Shown: positions 18,687 through 28,173 of the stretch, piece after piece | How positions within the stretch are numbered: position 1 is the first letter of the stretch | Layout: each line of letters starts with the position of its first letter | Origin: Candidatus Saccharimonadota bacterium | GTDB taxonomy: Bacteria; Patescibacteriota; Saccharimonadia; Saccharimonadales; Saccharimonadaceae | NCBI GenBank assembly: GCA_027450165.1 | Contig: DAIDKE010000001.1 | Span: forward strand, 196,373-260,372 | Reading direction: 5' to 3' | DNA: 64,000 bases | Translations under genes and position numbers: made by a program | Notes under the pieces: generated by a model | What the model saw: the letters and a program-made list of their open reading frames with translations, nothing else | Database searches by the model: none | What the model was told of the DNA's origin: nothing

Positions 18687-19256
18687 ATGAAAGTTTATCA
18701 AAAACATCGTTCAAAATTTATCATATCCACGGTCGCTTTAGTCGTGATCGCTTTGTTGGTAATTTCATATTTATCTTTTGTTAATAAACCTTTGTCAAAA
18801 ACTAGTGACCAGTCAGCAAAGACTACAAGCACTAGCAAAACGGCTCAATCCGATTACTCGAGTGGCGGCACCCACAGCCAGTCAACATCAAACAACAGCA
18901 CCAGCACAGCTATTGATAAAGGCGGCCAGACTACAGACACCACCGTCAATACACCGTCCGACCAGTGGTCCACCTCTAAATCCGGTGTTATTACTGTTAA
19001 ACAGCCGGTGCTCAACTCTATTCTAAAGTCCGGCGACACACTGCGCGGATCATCGCAAACCAGCAGTATAAACTACACCTTGGCTGATAATGTAAGTGGC
19101 TTAATATCCGAAGGTACCTTGTCTGTGGTCAACGGTAACTTTTCAGGCGTTTTAAGCTTTACCAGTAAGGGAACCTCCGGCCAACTAAGTGTCTTTACCT
19201 TTGACCCATCTAATGGCGCAGAAACAAATGTTATAAATATACCAGTGAATTTTTAA
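18687..19256 (+). CDS. Membrane-anchored extracytoplasmic protein of unknown function
   Basis: Not a recognised family. The 189-aa product has a basic N-terminus, one hydrophobic anchor (about residues 12-31), a long Ser/Thr/Gln-rich low-complexity linker (about 33-100), and a C-terminal ~85 residues with alternating hydrophobic pattern that looks like a beta-sandwich. The layout is that of a surface domain held away from the membrane on a flexible stalk. It ends 3 bases before the 918-aa secreted protein, so the two are probably co-expressed. The linker would be a natural site for O-glycosylation by the neighbouring transferases; this is inference. Confidence 0.6.
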   Translation: MKVYQKHRSKFIISTVALVVIALLVISYLSFVNKPLSKTSDQSAKTTSTSKTAQSDYSSGGTHSQSTSNNSTSTAIDKGGQTTDTTVNTPSDQWSTSKSGVITVKQPVLNSILKSGDTLRGSSQTSSINYTLADNVSGLISEGTLSVVNGNFSGVLSFTSKGTSGQLSVFTFDPSNGAETNVINIPVNF

Positions 19257-19259
19257 CCC

Positions 19260-22016
19260 ATGGGTAGTCGATTACAGAATAAAAAACTATTATCGCACCT
19301 ATTAGTTATGTCCGCTTTTATGGTAGCGGCGCTGTTTGTTGTCGTGCTACCTAAAACTGCATTCGCAGATTACCATCAAGATGATTTAATTGACGACTCC
19401 CTATTCTTAAAATCTAATACGATGTCGCAGTCAGACATCCAAACATTTTTATCAACAAAGGGTAGCTACTTAGCTAGCTATTCGTCATATAGCGGACGCG
19501 ATAGCACCAATGTATTAGCGTCACAGATTATTTATGAAGCGGCACAAGATTACGGTGTCAATCCTCAAGTTATTTTAGCAACGATGCAGAAAGAACAAAG
19601 CCTAGTCACCGCTCAAAACCCACTACCGTCGCAGATTAATTATGCTATGGGTTACGGCTGCCCGGATAGCGGCGGCTGCAGCTATCCTGGATTCTACAAC
19701 CAGGTTGCTAACGCTACCTGGCAACTAAGGTTTAATTATGAAAGAGCTAACGGAAACAACACGTGGTGGAATACTAATACGGGCTACGCCTGCTCCGCAC
19801 CAAGCACGTATTATAACAACGGGCTATACCCGGGTAATACAGTAGGCTTTATTGACGGTTCGGGCACTGTTTATGCAACATTCACTATTGCCAATGCCGC
19901 AACAGCATCACTTTATTGCTATACACCACACGCTTATTCAACCACATCAAGCCCGCCATACTCTGGTAGTTATAATTTTGTCACATCATTTGAAAACTGG
20001 TTTGGACCAAGCACCAACTCTCACCTGTCGTATTCTGTCATCCAAGACCCTACGTCAGTAAACCTTTATCTTCAAACTTCAACGCCGTCCGGTAACTATA
20101 AGTATTACCTGCCGTCACACGCTATTATGCAAGACTGGGGGATAGATAGCTTGCCCGTTGAGCAAGTTACCCAGGCCTATTTTAACTCTTTAACAACGGG
20201 TCCTCAGGTGAGTCATTTGGTTAAAGACGATTGGAATAATCTATTTATTGTTGAAGGTGGCTCTCTGCATTACATTCAGAGTAGCTCATACGCCAAGATT
20301 TGGGGACTAGATCAGTCTACTGCCGTTCAATCCCTGGGCATAACCTATTCCATGCCAAGTACAACATGGGCTGGTAGGTTTGTTAGAGATGTATCTCAGC
20401 CAACCGGTCAGATATGGCTAGTGGACGGCGGTAATAAACGAGCTGTCAGCGACGGCAATATGTTATACGAATGGGGGTATACACCCAATCAGCTAACCAC
20501 GGTCACCTCCGCATTTCTCGATAGTATGCCGACCCTCTCCCCGACATCTCAATATGTTAGCGACGGGACTAATCATTATATCGTAGATACCAACAAAAAG
20601 TTCTCTTTTGCGAGCGCTAATGTAGAGAATGATTTTGCTGGTGTCCAAACACCGTCAACATACAACCCGGCGGTTTTAGGCTATTTCCAGACTTCAAAAA
20701 CATGGCAATTTGTTATTGATTCATCAAACGGGTGCTGGTATATGCTAGAAGGCGGCAAAAGACACTACATCAGCAATGGCAACCTAGCAGCCACCTGGGG
20801 AATGTATAACGGAAAATCATTAACAAGCGTCAGCCATGGACTCATAGCCAGTATGCCGGATGGTGGAAACTTATCTTACGTAATACAAACGCAAAACCCA
20901 TCCATGTATTGGGTTATAGACAATGGAACAAAGCGTTACATTCCAGACGCCAGCACAAACACAGCCTGGAACGGAACCGTGACGCCGCCGGTATACAGTA
21001 CTCAGAGTATAGGCGACCTGCCGCAAGGCGCAAATATGACTAGCATTATCAATGCTACGGGTTCACCTTATACATACATAATGGATAATGGTGTAAAACG
21101 CTATCTATCCAGCACCTCAGCTATGCAAGCATGGGATATTGACGCTAGTATATCGAGTACGTCGTCTCAGTTAGTAGGTGTCATACCAGAAGGCAGCTTC
21201 CTGGGTTATAAAGTTAAAGATGCGTCCGGCAATGGCTATTTAATGATGAACGACGTCGCCTATCCTATAGACAGCACATTTTATGATGCATGGGGTATTA
21301 ATAGTGGAACCCCATCAGTAGCAAACACAACAATTGCTCGATACCCCACTGGATCAAAAATAGGTGGTTTTATAAAGATTAACAATACACCATATATTAT
21401 CTCTGGCGGCAACAAGATTCCTATTAAGAGTTATTCTGACGCCTACCCAAGTAACTCCCTTAATGGTGTTAGTCTGCCAAGTGACTATTTTAATACCGCA
21501 CCGGAAGCTAGCTACCTAATAAAATCAACTGATTCATCCGATAACCGTGTATGGTTAATGGCTAACGGCACGAAGCTTTTACTGGGCGGTTTCACAGAAC
21601 AGGTAAGCTATGGGTATATAAGCTCCGGTATACAGCCAACTCCATTGGCGCCGTCTGTATTAAACTCCATACCAGACAGTACCCAGGTGTTCTCGCAGCT
21701 GATTCAAACTGGCACATCTGGTATAAAATTTGTTAACTTTGGCTACTCGTTAGGATTTCCAGACGGAGATACGCTACTAAATTATGTGGGTACCGGTCAA
21801 ATCCTACAGGTATCACCATCTGTATTTAACGCATTTAAATTATCTCGTTACGCATCTCGGTTGATTGTTGACGACCACGGCAACTATTATTTTATGGAAA
21901 ATGGCTATAAGCGGCCAATTACATCAGGTAAGGTGCTAGATAACTATAAGTCATACCCAACATCATATCTCGAGGGTATAACAATGGCTCTTATACCAAC
22001 AGGTGCGCCGTTATAG
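19260..22016 (+). CDS. Secreted lysozyme-like protein with tandem surface repeats
   Basis: A 918-aa exported protein. Residues 1-36 are a signal peptide ending around TAFADYHQD. Residues ~75-245 look like a lytic transglycosylase/glucosaminidase-type domain: SQIIYEAAQDYGVNPQVILA, then TMQKEQSLVT with a candidate catalytic Glu, and a YPGFYNQVANATWQLRFNYE stretch. From ~265 to the end there are roughly nine degenerate repeats of 60-75 residues with the pattern (W/Y)x(V/M)(D/E)xGxKRxI, then a WG-containing segment and a (I/M)PxG turn. The repeats probably form a wall-bound or beta-propeller-like array. It may act in wall remodelling or host-cell contact. The enzyme activity is unproven. Confidence 0.7.
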   Translation: MGSRLQNKKLLSHLLVMSAFMVAALFVVVLPKTAFADYHQDDLIDDSLFLKSNTMSQSDIQTFLSTKGSYLASYSSYSGRDSTNVLASQIIYEAAQDYGVNPQVILATMQKEQSLVTAQNPLPSQINYAMGYGCPDSGGCSYPGFYNQVANATWQLRFNYERANGNNTWWNTNTGYACSAPSTYYNNGLYPGNTVGFIDGSGTVYATFTIANAATASLYCYTPHAYSTTSSPPYSGSYNFVTSFENWFGPSTNSHLSYSVIQDPTSVNLYLQTSTPSGNYKYYLPSHAIMQDWGIDSLPVEQVTQAYFNSLTTGPQVSHLVKDDWNNLFIVEGGSLHYIQSSSYAKIWGLDQSTAVQSLGITYSMPSTTWAGRFVRDVSQPTGQIWLVDGGNKRAVSDGNMLYEWGYTPNQLTTVTSAFLDSMPTLSPTSQYVSDGTNHYIVDTNKKFSFASANVENDFAGVQTPSTYNPAVLGYFQTSKTWQFVIDSSNGCWYMLEGGKRHYISNGNLAATWGMYNGKSLTSVSHGLIASMPDGGNLSYVIQTQNPSMYWVIDNGTKRYIPDASTNTAWNGTVTPPVYSTQSIGDLPQGANMTSIINATGSPYTYIMDNGVKRYLSSTSAMQAWDIDASISSTSSQLVGVIPEGSFLGYKVKDASGNGYLMMNDVAYPIDSTFYDAWGINSGTPSVANTTIARYPTGSKIGGFIKINNTPYIISGGNKIPIKSYSDAYPSNSLNGVSLPSDYFNTAPEASYLIKSTDSSDNRVWLMANGTKLLLGGFTEQVSYGYISSGIQPTPLAPSVLNSIPDSTQVFSQLIQTGTSGIKFVNFGYSLGFPDGDTLLNYVGTGQILQVSPSVFNAFKLSRYASRLIVDDHGNYYFMENGYKRPITSGKVLDNYKSYPTSYLEGITMALIPTGAPL

Positions 22017-22018
22017 CC

Positions 22019-25000
22019 TTAATGTTTTAAGATATACTTGACTGCTCGTTCGCAGGATTCTTCATAACCACCGTAGAAGCTTTTGGTAACCTCTAGTCCG
22101 CCGGTGATAAGTTTTTGACGAAGGTTCTGGTCCTCAAGTAGTCGCCTAATATTTCTAGCAACCTCTGAAGCTGTCGCTATGGTTATTAGACACGTCTCGC
22201 CGTTCTTGTATAGCTCATGCCATGTAACATCGTCGTATTCGTTCACAACTACCGGACAGCCGCTTGCCATAAGCTCAGACGCGGTGACGCCAGGGTGGCC
22301 ACTAAACATAAACATCAACCCGGCATCGACTGATCGATAGAGTTTTGGTACCGCTTCATAATTAATCTTGCCCAGATTTGTAAACATACCACCGACGCCA
22401 TATTGGTCCGCATCCCAACTCTCGCCCGCCGTGATAACCTCTAATTTATCTCCCATGTCTTGTTTTAGTTTCTTTAATCCGGCTATACCAAGTTCAAAGG
22501 CATTGCGCGGCATATTAGGACGCGCGTAAAAGAATACTTTGTAAGGTGACTTTGGCTTATAAAACATGTCCTCGCGCGGAGTATAGTTACTTAGATCTAC
22601 GTAAGATTTAACGACAAAACCCTTGCCTCCGTATTTTTGCTCATATAAATCTAGTAAGCCCTGCGTATTGGCTATGGCCGTGAAGCCGAACTTATAGCTA
22701 AGTTCTACCAAAGACGATATCGTTCCCTTGGGATAGAAATTTACCTCATTATCTTGTATGAAGTAGCATTTTCGAGGAATCTTATCGGTTTTTGCCAGTG
22801 GGTAGGCGGTCGCCCAAAGCGTAGCTATACCCAAATCGTGGTCCTTAATAGCGCCGATCTGATCAGGCTGAATACCAACAAACCGTGCTGATTTTAAAGA
22901 TGGAAAGGCTTTTACTGCGCGCTCCTTTTCCGTAGAAAGGTCGTCGGTATTTTTGAGTATATAAAAGGTTGTTTTCATACCCTTTGTTTCGTGCAGGTAA
23001 TTAGCGAACCGAAAGATATTCATCAAGCCGGCATAGACCGCCTCATATGATGGCAAAAACCATGCAACACTTTGAAGCTTTTCTATTTTTGGTGCATTTT
23101 TTAATAGCTCAATATTTCTAGCGATTTCTTCTTCTGTGATATCGAAGCTACCGGCTAAAATTGTTGCATCGTTTTGATATTTATCAGCTGAGATCGCTGG
23201 CACATTTGTTGTTTCGCTACTCTCGCCTGCAAGCAGTAATGGGTTGCTTTGGTTGATATTAGGATTACTATATTTATCGATTCGCCCATCATAAGATTTG
23301 GGGAGATTTAGTTCATGTGCGCCATTATGGTCGCCGCTTACAGTACCTGTGACTTGTGGTACTAAAACTAAACGCTGTTGATTAGAGGTTGCCCATAAAA
23401 AGTAGTCGTCCAACAACTGATTTTTTTGCTTGGATTTTTTGGCTATAAATTTAGCCAACATTTCTGTTTTTGTAACAAAAAATCCAGACGATATAATCGA
23501 TAGATCTCTTACCCATTCAGAGTTTCCTATATAACCCTGATAAAACCGCGGACGTTGATAAAATATGGGCTGATAACTGCCATTACCAATGACTCCACCG
23601 CTATCAACAATTAAGTCATTCTGGCTGAGTGTTCGTCCGCTTACCGCGGCTACACCTTTGACGGTCAACCACCCCGCCAGGTTATTGTACCAGTCGCTTC
23701 TCGGAAGTTTTATATCATCTCTTATGAATAGAGTGTTCTGATGTTTTGAGTGGTCACCTGTGTTTACTTTTAGAGACTCGCTTATGGCGTCTTTTTTGTA
23801 TGATACAACTTTAATGTTTTTCGCATATCTCTCTAATCTTCGAGCTAAATCGTCACTGTACATTTCATTCTCAACCAACACCACAGGATTAACATCGGGC
23901 AGCTCCTGGCGGATATTACGAATGGTTTTTTGGGCGTTAAATGTATTGCTGAAATATATATATACCAATGGTTTTTTATCGATTGATTTATTATCCCAAC
24001 GTAGAAGCAGTTCGGTTTTTTGGTGATAAGACTTGGCTGGTATTTTGTTTGCAGTAAGATACTTATCTATGGCTCGCCGTTGCCCGGCTAAGGCGTATGG
24101 TTTTGTCTCAATAGATGATGCGGTTGAAGTTGCAATTACCCTCCAGTGATACAGAACTTTTGGTATGTGGGCTATCTTTTTAGACTGCTCAATTACTCTC
24201 AAAAACAGGTCCCAATCCTGAGCGCCGTCTGTCTCAGAATCCCAACCATTAATCTTATTTAAGATGCTGGTCTTCATGACATTCAGGTGTGTTAGGTAGT
24301 TAATATTTAATAACATTTCCGGAGACCATTCCGGCTTAAACAAAGGCTCAAAACGGTTACCATCAATATCTATCTTGTCTTTATCGGAGTAAATAAAGTC
24401 GTAATCGTCTTCGTTTAGTTTTTTTACATTCTCATATAGTGCATCTGGAGATAGCGCATCGTCGTGATCAAGTAGGGCTACGTAGTCGCCTTCAACGGTT
24501 GCTAATATTTGGTTTGAGTTACCGGCTATCCCCTTGTTAGTATCAAACTCCCTGTATTTTATACGGGTATCCAACTTCGCGTATTTTTTTAACAATTCAA
24601 CAACCTCACTTGAGTCACCAAAGTTGCCTAAGCATAGTTCAAAGTGTGGATAGGTTTGCTCCAAGACCGACTCAATCATATCCTCAAGTACCTTAACGGG
24701 CGGATTAAATACAGGTACAACAAGACTAATAGTCGGCTTTTTTTTGAAAGACTCGCAGTTTAATTTCTGCTGATCCAACTCGTTGTTGTCTGGTTCATTT
24801 AGAATAATCCATTCCTGGTATTTCGCATTTTGCTCTGATATTTGTTGTGTACTAGTATTTAAACGATTGACCGTCCGCATAGGGTGAATTAATCGCTTGG
24901 GGTTGGAGGCTGCAATATTGATAATTTTTTTTGCCAATCCAACTGGATCAGATTTTACCTTATTGCGAACCGTACCAACAATTTTTAAAAGCTTATATGA

Positions 25001-25096
25001 TTTTGAGCTTCTTACGGCATTTAGCTCAGCCTCGGCCATCTCTGCACGGTGTGTGGTTTGTTGTATTTGTTTATGTAAATCATCAGTGTCTGACAT
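22019..25096 (-). CDS. Large bifunctional glycosyltransferase (GT2 plus GT4/WsaF-like)
   Basis: A 1025-aa protein. Residues 1-30 form a coiled coil (TTHRAEMAEAELNAVRSSKS). Residues ~120-340 are a GT2 domain with TISLVVPVFNPPVKVLEDMI, LLDHDDALSP (DxD) and WDLFLRVIE. A middle part of ~300 residues is of unclear family. Residues ~690-1025 are a GT-B domain with YKVFFYARPNMPRNAFELG and GHPGVTASELMASGCPVVVN, resembling WsaF-type rhamnosyltransferases. Two active sites in one chain suggest a polymerising or capping enzyme. It is the last gene of the ABC-export operon, with AAGGAG before its ATG inside the methyltransferase end (TAATG overlap). Confidence 0.85.
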   Translation of the reverse strand: MSDTDDLHKQIQQTTHRAEMAEAELNAVRSSKSYKLLKIVGTVRNKVKSDPVGLAKKIINIAASNPKRLIHPMRTVNRLNTSTQQISEQNAKYQEWIILNEPDNNELDQQKLNCESFKKKPTISLVVPVFNPPVKVLEDMIESVLEQTYPHFELCLGNFGDSSEVVELLKKYAKLDTRIKYREFDTNKGIAGNSNQILATVEGDYVALLDHDDALSPDALYENVKKLNEDDYDFIYSDKDKIDIDGNRFEPLFKPEWSPEMLLNINYLTHLNVMKTSILNKINGWDSETDGAQDWDLFLRVIEQSKKIAHIPKVLYHWRVIATSTASSIETKPYALAGQRRAIDKYLTANKIPAKSYHQKTELLLRWDNKSIDKKPLVYIYFSNTFNAQKTIRNIRQELPDVNPVVLVENEMYSDDLARRLERYAKNIKVVSYKKDAISESLKVNTGDHSKHQNTLFIRDDIKLPRSDWYNNLAGWLTVKGVAAVSGRTLSQNDLIVDSGGVIGNGSYQPIFYQRPRFYQGYIGNSEWVRDLSIISSGFFVTKTEMLAKFIAKKSKQKNQLLDDYFLWATSNQQRLVLVPQVTGTVSGDHNGAHELNLPKSYDGRIDKYSNPNINQSNPLLLAGESSETTNVPAISADKYQNDATILAGSFDITEEEIARNIELLKNAPKIEKLQSVAWFLPSYEAVYAGLMNIFRFANYLHETKGMKTTFYILKNTDDLSTEKERAVKAFPSLKSARFVGIQPDQIGAIKDHDLGIATLWATAYPLAKTDKIPRKCYFIQDNEVNFYPKGTISSLVELSYKFGFTAIANTQGLLDLYEQKYGGKGFVVKSYVDLSNYTPREDMFYKPKSPYKVFFYARPNMPRNAFELGIAGLKKLKQDMGDKLEVITAGESWDADQYGVGGMFTNLGKINYEAVPKLYRSVDAGLMFMFSGHPGVTASELMASGCPVVVNEYDDVTWHELYKNGETCLITIATASEVARNIRRLLEDQNLRQKLITGGLEVTKSFYGGYEESCERAVKYILKH

Positions 25097-26139
25097 TATT
25101 TCTCCTTGAGATTAGATTTGCGAAATACTCCAACGATCTTACGAAGTGGTATAGACAAGTTTATATTATGGACCGAAAAGTTGTTAAACTTCTCGATCTC
25201 TTGGCGGTAAATATATTCCTGGCGGGCTTTTTCATTACTTAATATTGAAATTTGTTTTATATACTTCTTATTATATCTGTTTAGTTCGGCTATCCGGTCG
25301 GCTAGTATGCTCATTGTTTCGTTAAGATATTCAACAACAGCACCATCGTCAGTATCATATTGACCTAGCTCTAATATTTTATCCTTTGTAGACTGGTCGA
25401 TACCCTTCTTAAAAACTACAATCGTTTGGCGATAGTAAGGTGGTCGCATATCGCCAGACCGTAAGATATTGGTATTTTGTTTACTATTTAATTTAAGTAA
25501 CCTTGTGTGATCCACTCCAAGGCCAGCATCAATCAGATTAAGGTGTGTTGATAGTGTCCATAGGTATACATTGTTACTACCTAAAACCACATAATCGTAG
25601 CCCGATTTTTCAATAAACCTAACGACTCCTCCGAGTTTTGGTTTATGGTTTTTAAAATGATCCTCCAGCCACTCTTGTCCGTGCTTGAATATCGTTTTAT
25701 TAAACCCGTTAGTTAATTCTTCGGCTTCATTTACAGTAGGTTCGTCAAAAGGAGCACTAATAATAACAAATTCTCTTGCGACCCTCAAACATTCCCTTAC
25801 AAATGCGATTTTCTTATTATCTGGCACGTGCTCTAGCACGTCGGTAGATATAGATGCATCAAAGCTACCGTTCTCAAACTCCATATCCGTGGCGTCGCCC
25901 ACAACATATTTACCGTGAAAATCTGACGGCTTCGGTACAATATCAATACTTGTCAGGTCGTATTTAATAGTCTTGTTTTTTAACGCCAGTGTCATGTATG
26001 GACTTCCGCCGCCAACATCAAGTAGGCTAACGGGCTTTTGGGCTCCTGTGTATAAAATATCAAGAATATTTCTTATAACATAAAAACGACCATAGCCGTC
26101 AGCTGTTAGTGCTTTAATGTCTAGTCGCTTGTTTGCCAT
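25096..26139 (-). CDS. SAM-dependent methyltransferase with C-terminal coiled coil
   Basis: Class I methyltransferase: SLLDVGGGSPYMTLALK is motif I, TSIDIVPKPS the acidic end of strand 2, and DASISTDVLEHVPDNKK motifs II/III. The C-terminal ~80 residues are charged and helical, probably a coiled coil. It lies between the ABC ATPase (19-base overlap) and the large glycosyltransferase. In ABC-exported glycans of the Wzt type, a methyl or phosphate cap on the chain end stops elongation and is read by the Wzt tail; this gene is a candidate for that cap, by inference. Confidence 0.82.
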   Translation of the reverse strand: MANKRLDIKALTADGYGRFYVIRNILDILYTGAQKPVSLLDVGGGSPYMTLALKNKTIKYDLTSIDIVPKPSDFHGKYVVGDATDMEFENGSFDASISTDVLEHVPDNKKIAFVRECLRVAREFVIISAPFDEPTVNEAEELTNGFNKTIFKHGQEWLEDHFKNHKPKLGGVVRFIEKSGYDYVVLGSNNVYLWTLSTHLNLIDAGLGVDHTRLLKLNSKQNTNILRSGDMRPPYYRQTIVVFKKGIDQSTKDKILELGQYDTDDGAVVEYLNETMSILADRIAELNRYNKKYIKQISILSNEKARQEYIYRQEIEKFNNFSVHNINLSIPLRKIVGVFRKSNLKEK

Positions 26140-27326
26140 ACACCGTTTTCCAAAGCCACAACACCCTGTGCGGGTTGATCAGATATAACATGAAAAGATA
26201 AGGCTCGATCATAGAAATCAAATGGCTCGTCTGTTTCTGGGTCAATCACAGCAACCGTAACCTTATAGTCGCCCGGCTGAAGAGGAGAGCTTGGTAGGTG
26301 GTAGCGTATTTTATAGTCATTCTTGCCAAACCGTTTTTCTGAGCTATTGGGACCAGCTACCGTAACGCCGTCTTGGTTAAAAAACGCTAGGCCAACCTCA
26401 AAGTCTTTATTTAAGCCATCGACGCTTTTTTCTAACTCGATATCTATATCGATATCCTCTTTGAAATCAAAGATTGATCCGTCTTTTTCAGGAGATTGGA
26501 TCGACAGTTTTTTTATGGTAATATCGCCGCTTCCCCAACGATTCTGGCTATTATTACTCACGTCTGTTACTGATTCATCTATATTGAGTCGTGCATAAAT
26601 AGTCGATGCTTTTTGTGGGGTAGTGTCCGCCATCAGGCGCCCATCACTAATAACAAGGGCTCGGTCGCAGAATTTCTCGACATTACTCATGTCGTGAGTC
26701 ACTAAAATTATCGTTCGCCCTTCCTTTTTCATAGAACGAAAAACACTTAGGCATTTCTTTTGAAAATCCGCATCACCAACCGCCAGTACCTCGTCGATTA
26801 ATAATATGTCGCTACGAGCACGAATCGCGATCGAAAAAGCCAGCCGAACCTGCATGCCTGATGAATAGTTTTTTAACTTCTGATCCATAAACTTTTCAAG
26901 TTCCGCGAAGTCAACAATTTCATCATACATCTCAGCCATGTCATCGCGACTAAAGCCTAGTAATGCACCATTTAGAAAGACGTTCTCTCGACCGGTTAAC
27001 TCTGGGTTAAATCCTACACCTAGCTCAATAAATGGGGTTAAACTACCATTAACTTGTACCAACCCTTTGTCGGGAACATAAATACCAGCCAATAGTTTTA
27101 ATAGAGTGCTTTTTCCGCTACCGTTGCGCCCTACGATACCCAAAAATTCACCTTTTTTTATATCGAAAGACACGTCGTTTAAGACTTTTTGTGTAGTATA
27201 CCCTCGGTTTCGTCTAAAAATATTTACGACAACCTGCTTAAGCCCACTATATTGTTCGGTTGGTAGTCTGAAGCTCTTATATAAATCCTTGACTACGATC
27301 GCAGGCTGTTCTGTTAAATCCGCCAT
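26121..27326 (-). CDS. wzt: Polysaccharide ABC transporter ATP-binding protein with Wzt-like C-terminal domain
   Basis: The ~240-residue N-terminal ATPase has Walker A GIVGRNGSGKSTLLKLLAG, signature YSSGMQVRLAFSIAIRA, and Walker B ILLIDEVLAVGD. A further ~150 residues form a beta-rich tail like the Wzt carbohydrate-binding domain (KDGSIFDFKEDIDIDIELE ... LQPGDYKVTVAVIDPET). It would energise export of a lipid-linked glycan and read its terminal cap. It overlaps the permease stop by TAATG, so the pair is coupled. The gene symbol reflects function rather than proven orthology. Confidence 0.9.
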   Translation of the reverse strand: MADLTEQPAIVVKDLYKSFRLPTEQYSGLKQVVVNIFRRNRGYTTQKVLNDVSFDIKKGEFLGIVGRNGSGKSTLLKLLAGIYVPDKGLVQVNGSLTPFIELGVGFNPELTGRENVFLNGALLGFSRDDMAEMYDEIVDFAELEKFMDQKLKNYSSGMQVRLAFSIAIRARSDILLIDEVLAVGDADFQKKCLSVFRSMKKEGRTIILVTHDMSNVEKFCDRALVISDGRLMADTTPQKASTIYARLNIDESVTDVSNNSQNRWGSGDITIKKLSIQSPEKDGSIFDFKEDIDIDIELEKSVDGLNKDFEVGLAFFNQDGVTVAGPNSSEKRFGKNDYKIRYHLPSSPLQPGDYKVTVAVIDPETDEPFDFYDRALSFHVISDQPAQGVVALENGVWQTSD

Positions 27327-28138
27327 TAAACATTCTCCGCAAAATAACGTTGGTTTTTACGAAAATACCATGAAGCCCATACTATTAATAGGATAACTAA
27401 TGTATATGGAATTAATGCTATAAAAGTATTATGAATAAGTCCGAAAACAGTATCCGTTTGGTGAGTAACTATACTGAATCGAGCATCTTGTATTATTTGA
27501 GCCATTGGGTTCATCATTAAGACTTTTGCCATGACAGGGCTTACTTTTATGACTAATGACAGTGCGTATATAATCGGAGTTGCGTAAAATACTGCCTGTA
27601 AAATAATTTCCCATATATGCGATATGTCACGAAACTTAACATACAAAGCCGACAGCAAAAACGCTATCGCAAGACCTAAAACATATAGCTCGATAACAAA
27701 CACGGGCAGCAACAGGGCACTCGCATGAAGCTGAACGCCGTTTATAATCATGAAAACAAAAACAACGAACAGGTTAATAAGAAAGTTGATCAAGGCCGAT
27801 ATAGTCCCAGACACGACTATGATGTATTTAGGGAAATTGATCTTCCGTATTAAACCACCGTTTGACACAATAGCCGCCATACCCTGGCTGGTGGCTTCAG
27901 TAAAGAACGTCCACATAACTATACCTAGCAATAAATAAACCGGATAATGATCAATGCCTTTACCTAGGTTTAGAACGACAGCAAACACAACATACAAAAT
28001 AGCAAACAGCATCAATGGTTTGAGTAGCGACCATAAATATCCCAACACCGAACCTTGATACCGTAACTTGAAATCTGTGATCACGAGCTCGCGCAACAAT
28101 ACGCGATTTCGCTTACTGAATATATTCGAAAGTTTCAT
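27326..28138 (-). CDS. wzm: Polysaccharide ABC transporter permease (ABC-2 type)
   Basis: About 270 aa with six membrane segments, starting with the cytoplasmic amphipathic region RVLLRELVITDFKLRYQGSV that precedes the first segment in Wzm/TagG proteins, and LGYLWSLLKPLMLFAILYVV. Forms the membrane channel with the adjacent ATPase. The ATG at 28138 is preferred over 28153, because the latter overlaps a TATAAT at 28152-28157. First gene of a four-gene minus-strand operon (permease, ATPase, methyltransferase, large transferase). Confidence 0.9.
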   Translation of the reverse strand: MKLSNIFSKRNRVLLRELVITDFKLRYQGSVLGYLWSLLKPLMLFAILYVVFAVVLNLGKGIDHYPVYLLLGIVMWTFFTEATSQGMAAIVSNGGLIRKINFPKYIIVVSGTISALINFLINLFVVFVFMIINGVQLHASALLLPVFVIELYVLGLAIAFLLSALYVKFRDISHIWEIILQAVFYATPIIYALSLVIKVSPVMAKVLMMNPMAQIIQDARFSIVTHQTDTVFGLIHNTFIALIPYTLVILLIVWASWYFRKNQRYFAENV

Positions 28139-28151
28139 AAATCTACCGTCC

Positions 28152-28161
28152 ATTATATGAT
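28152..28161. promoter_or_regulatory. Overlapping divergent -10 boxes
   Basis: A minus-strand TATAAT (28152-28157) for the ABC export operon and a plus-strand TATGAT (28156-28161) for the glycosyltransferase at 28174 overlap by two bases. Start codons are 13 and 12 nt away. Polymerase cannot occupy both at once. Confidence 0.5.
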
Positions 28162-28173
28162 AGTGGGTAGATT

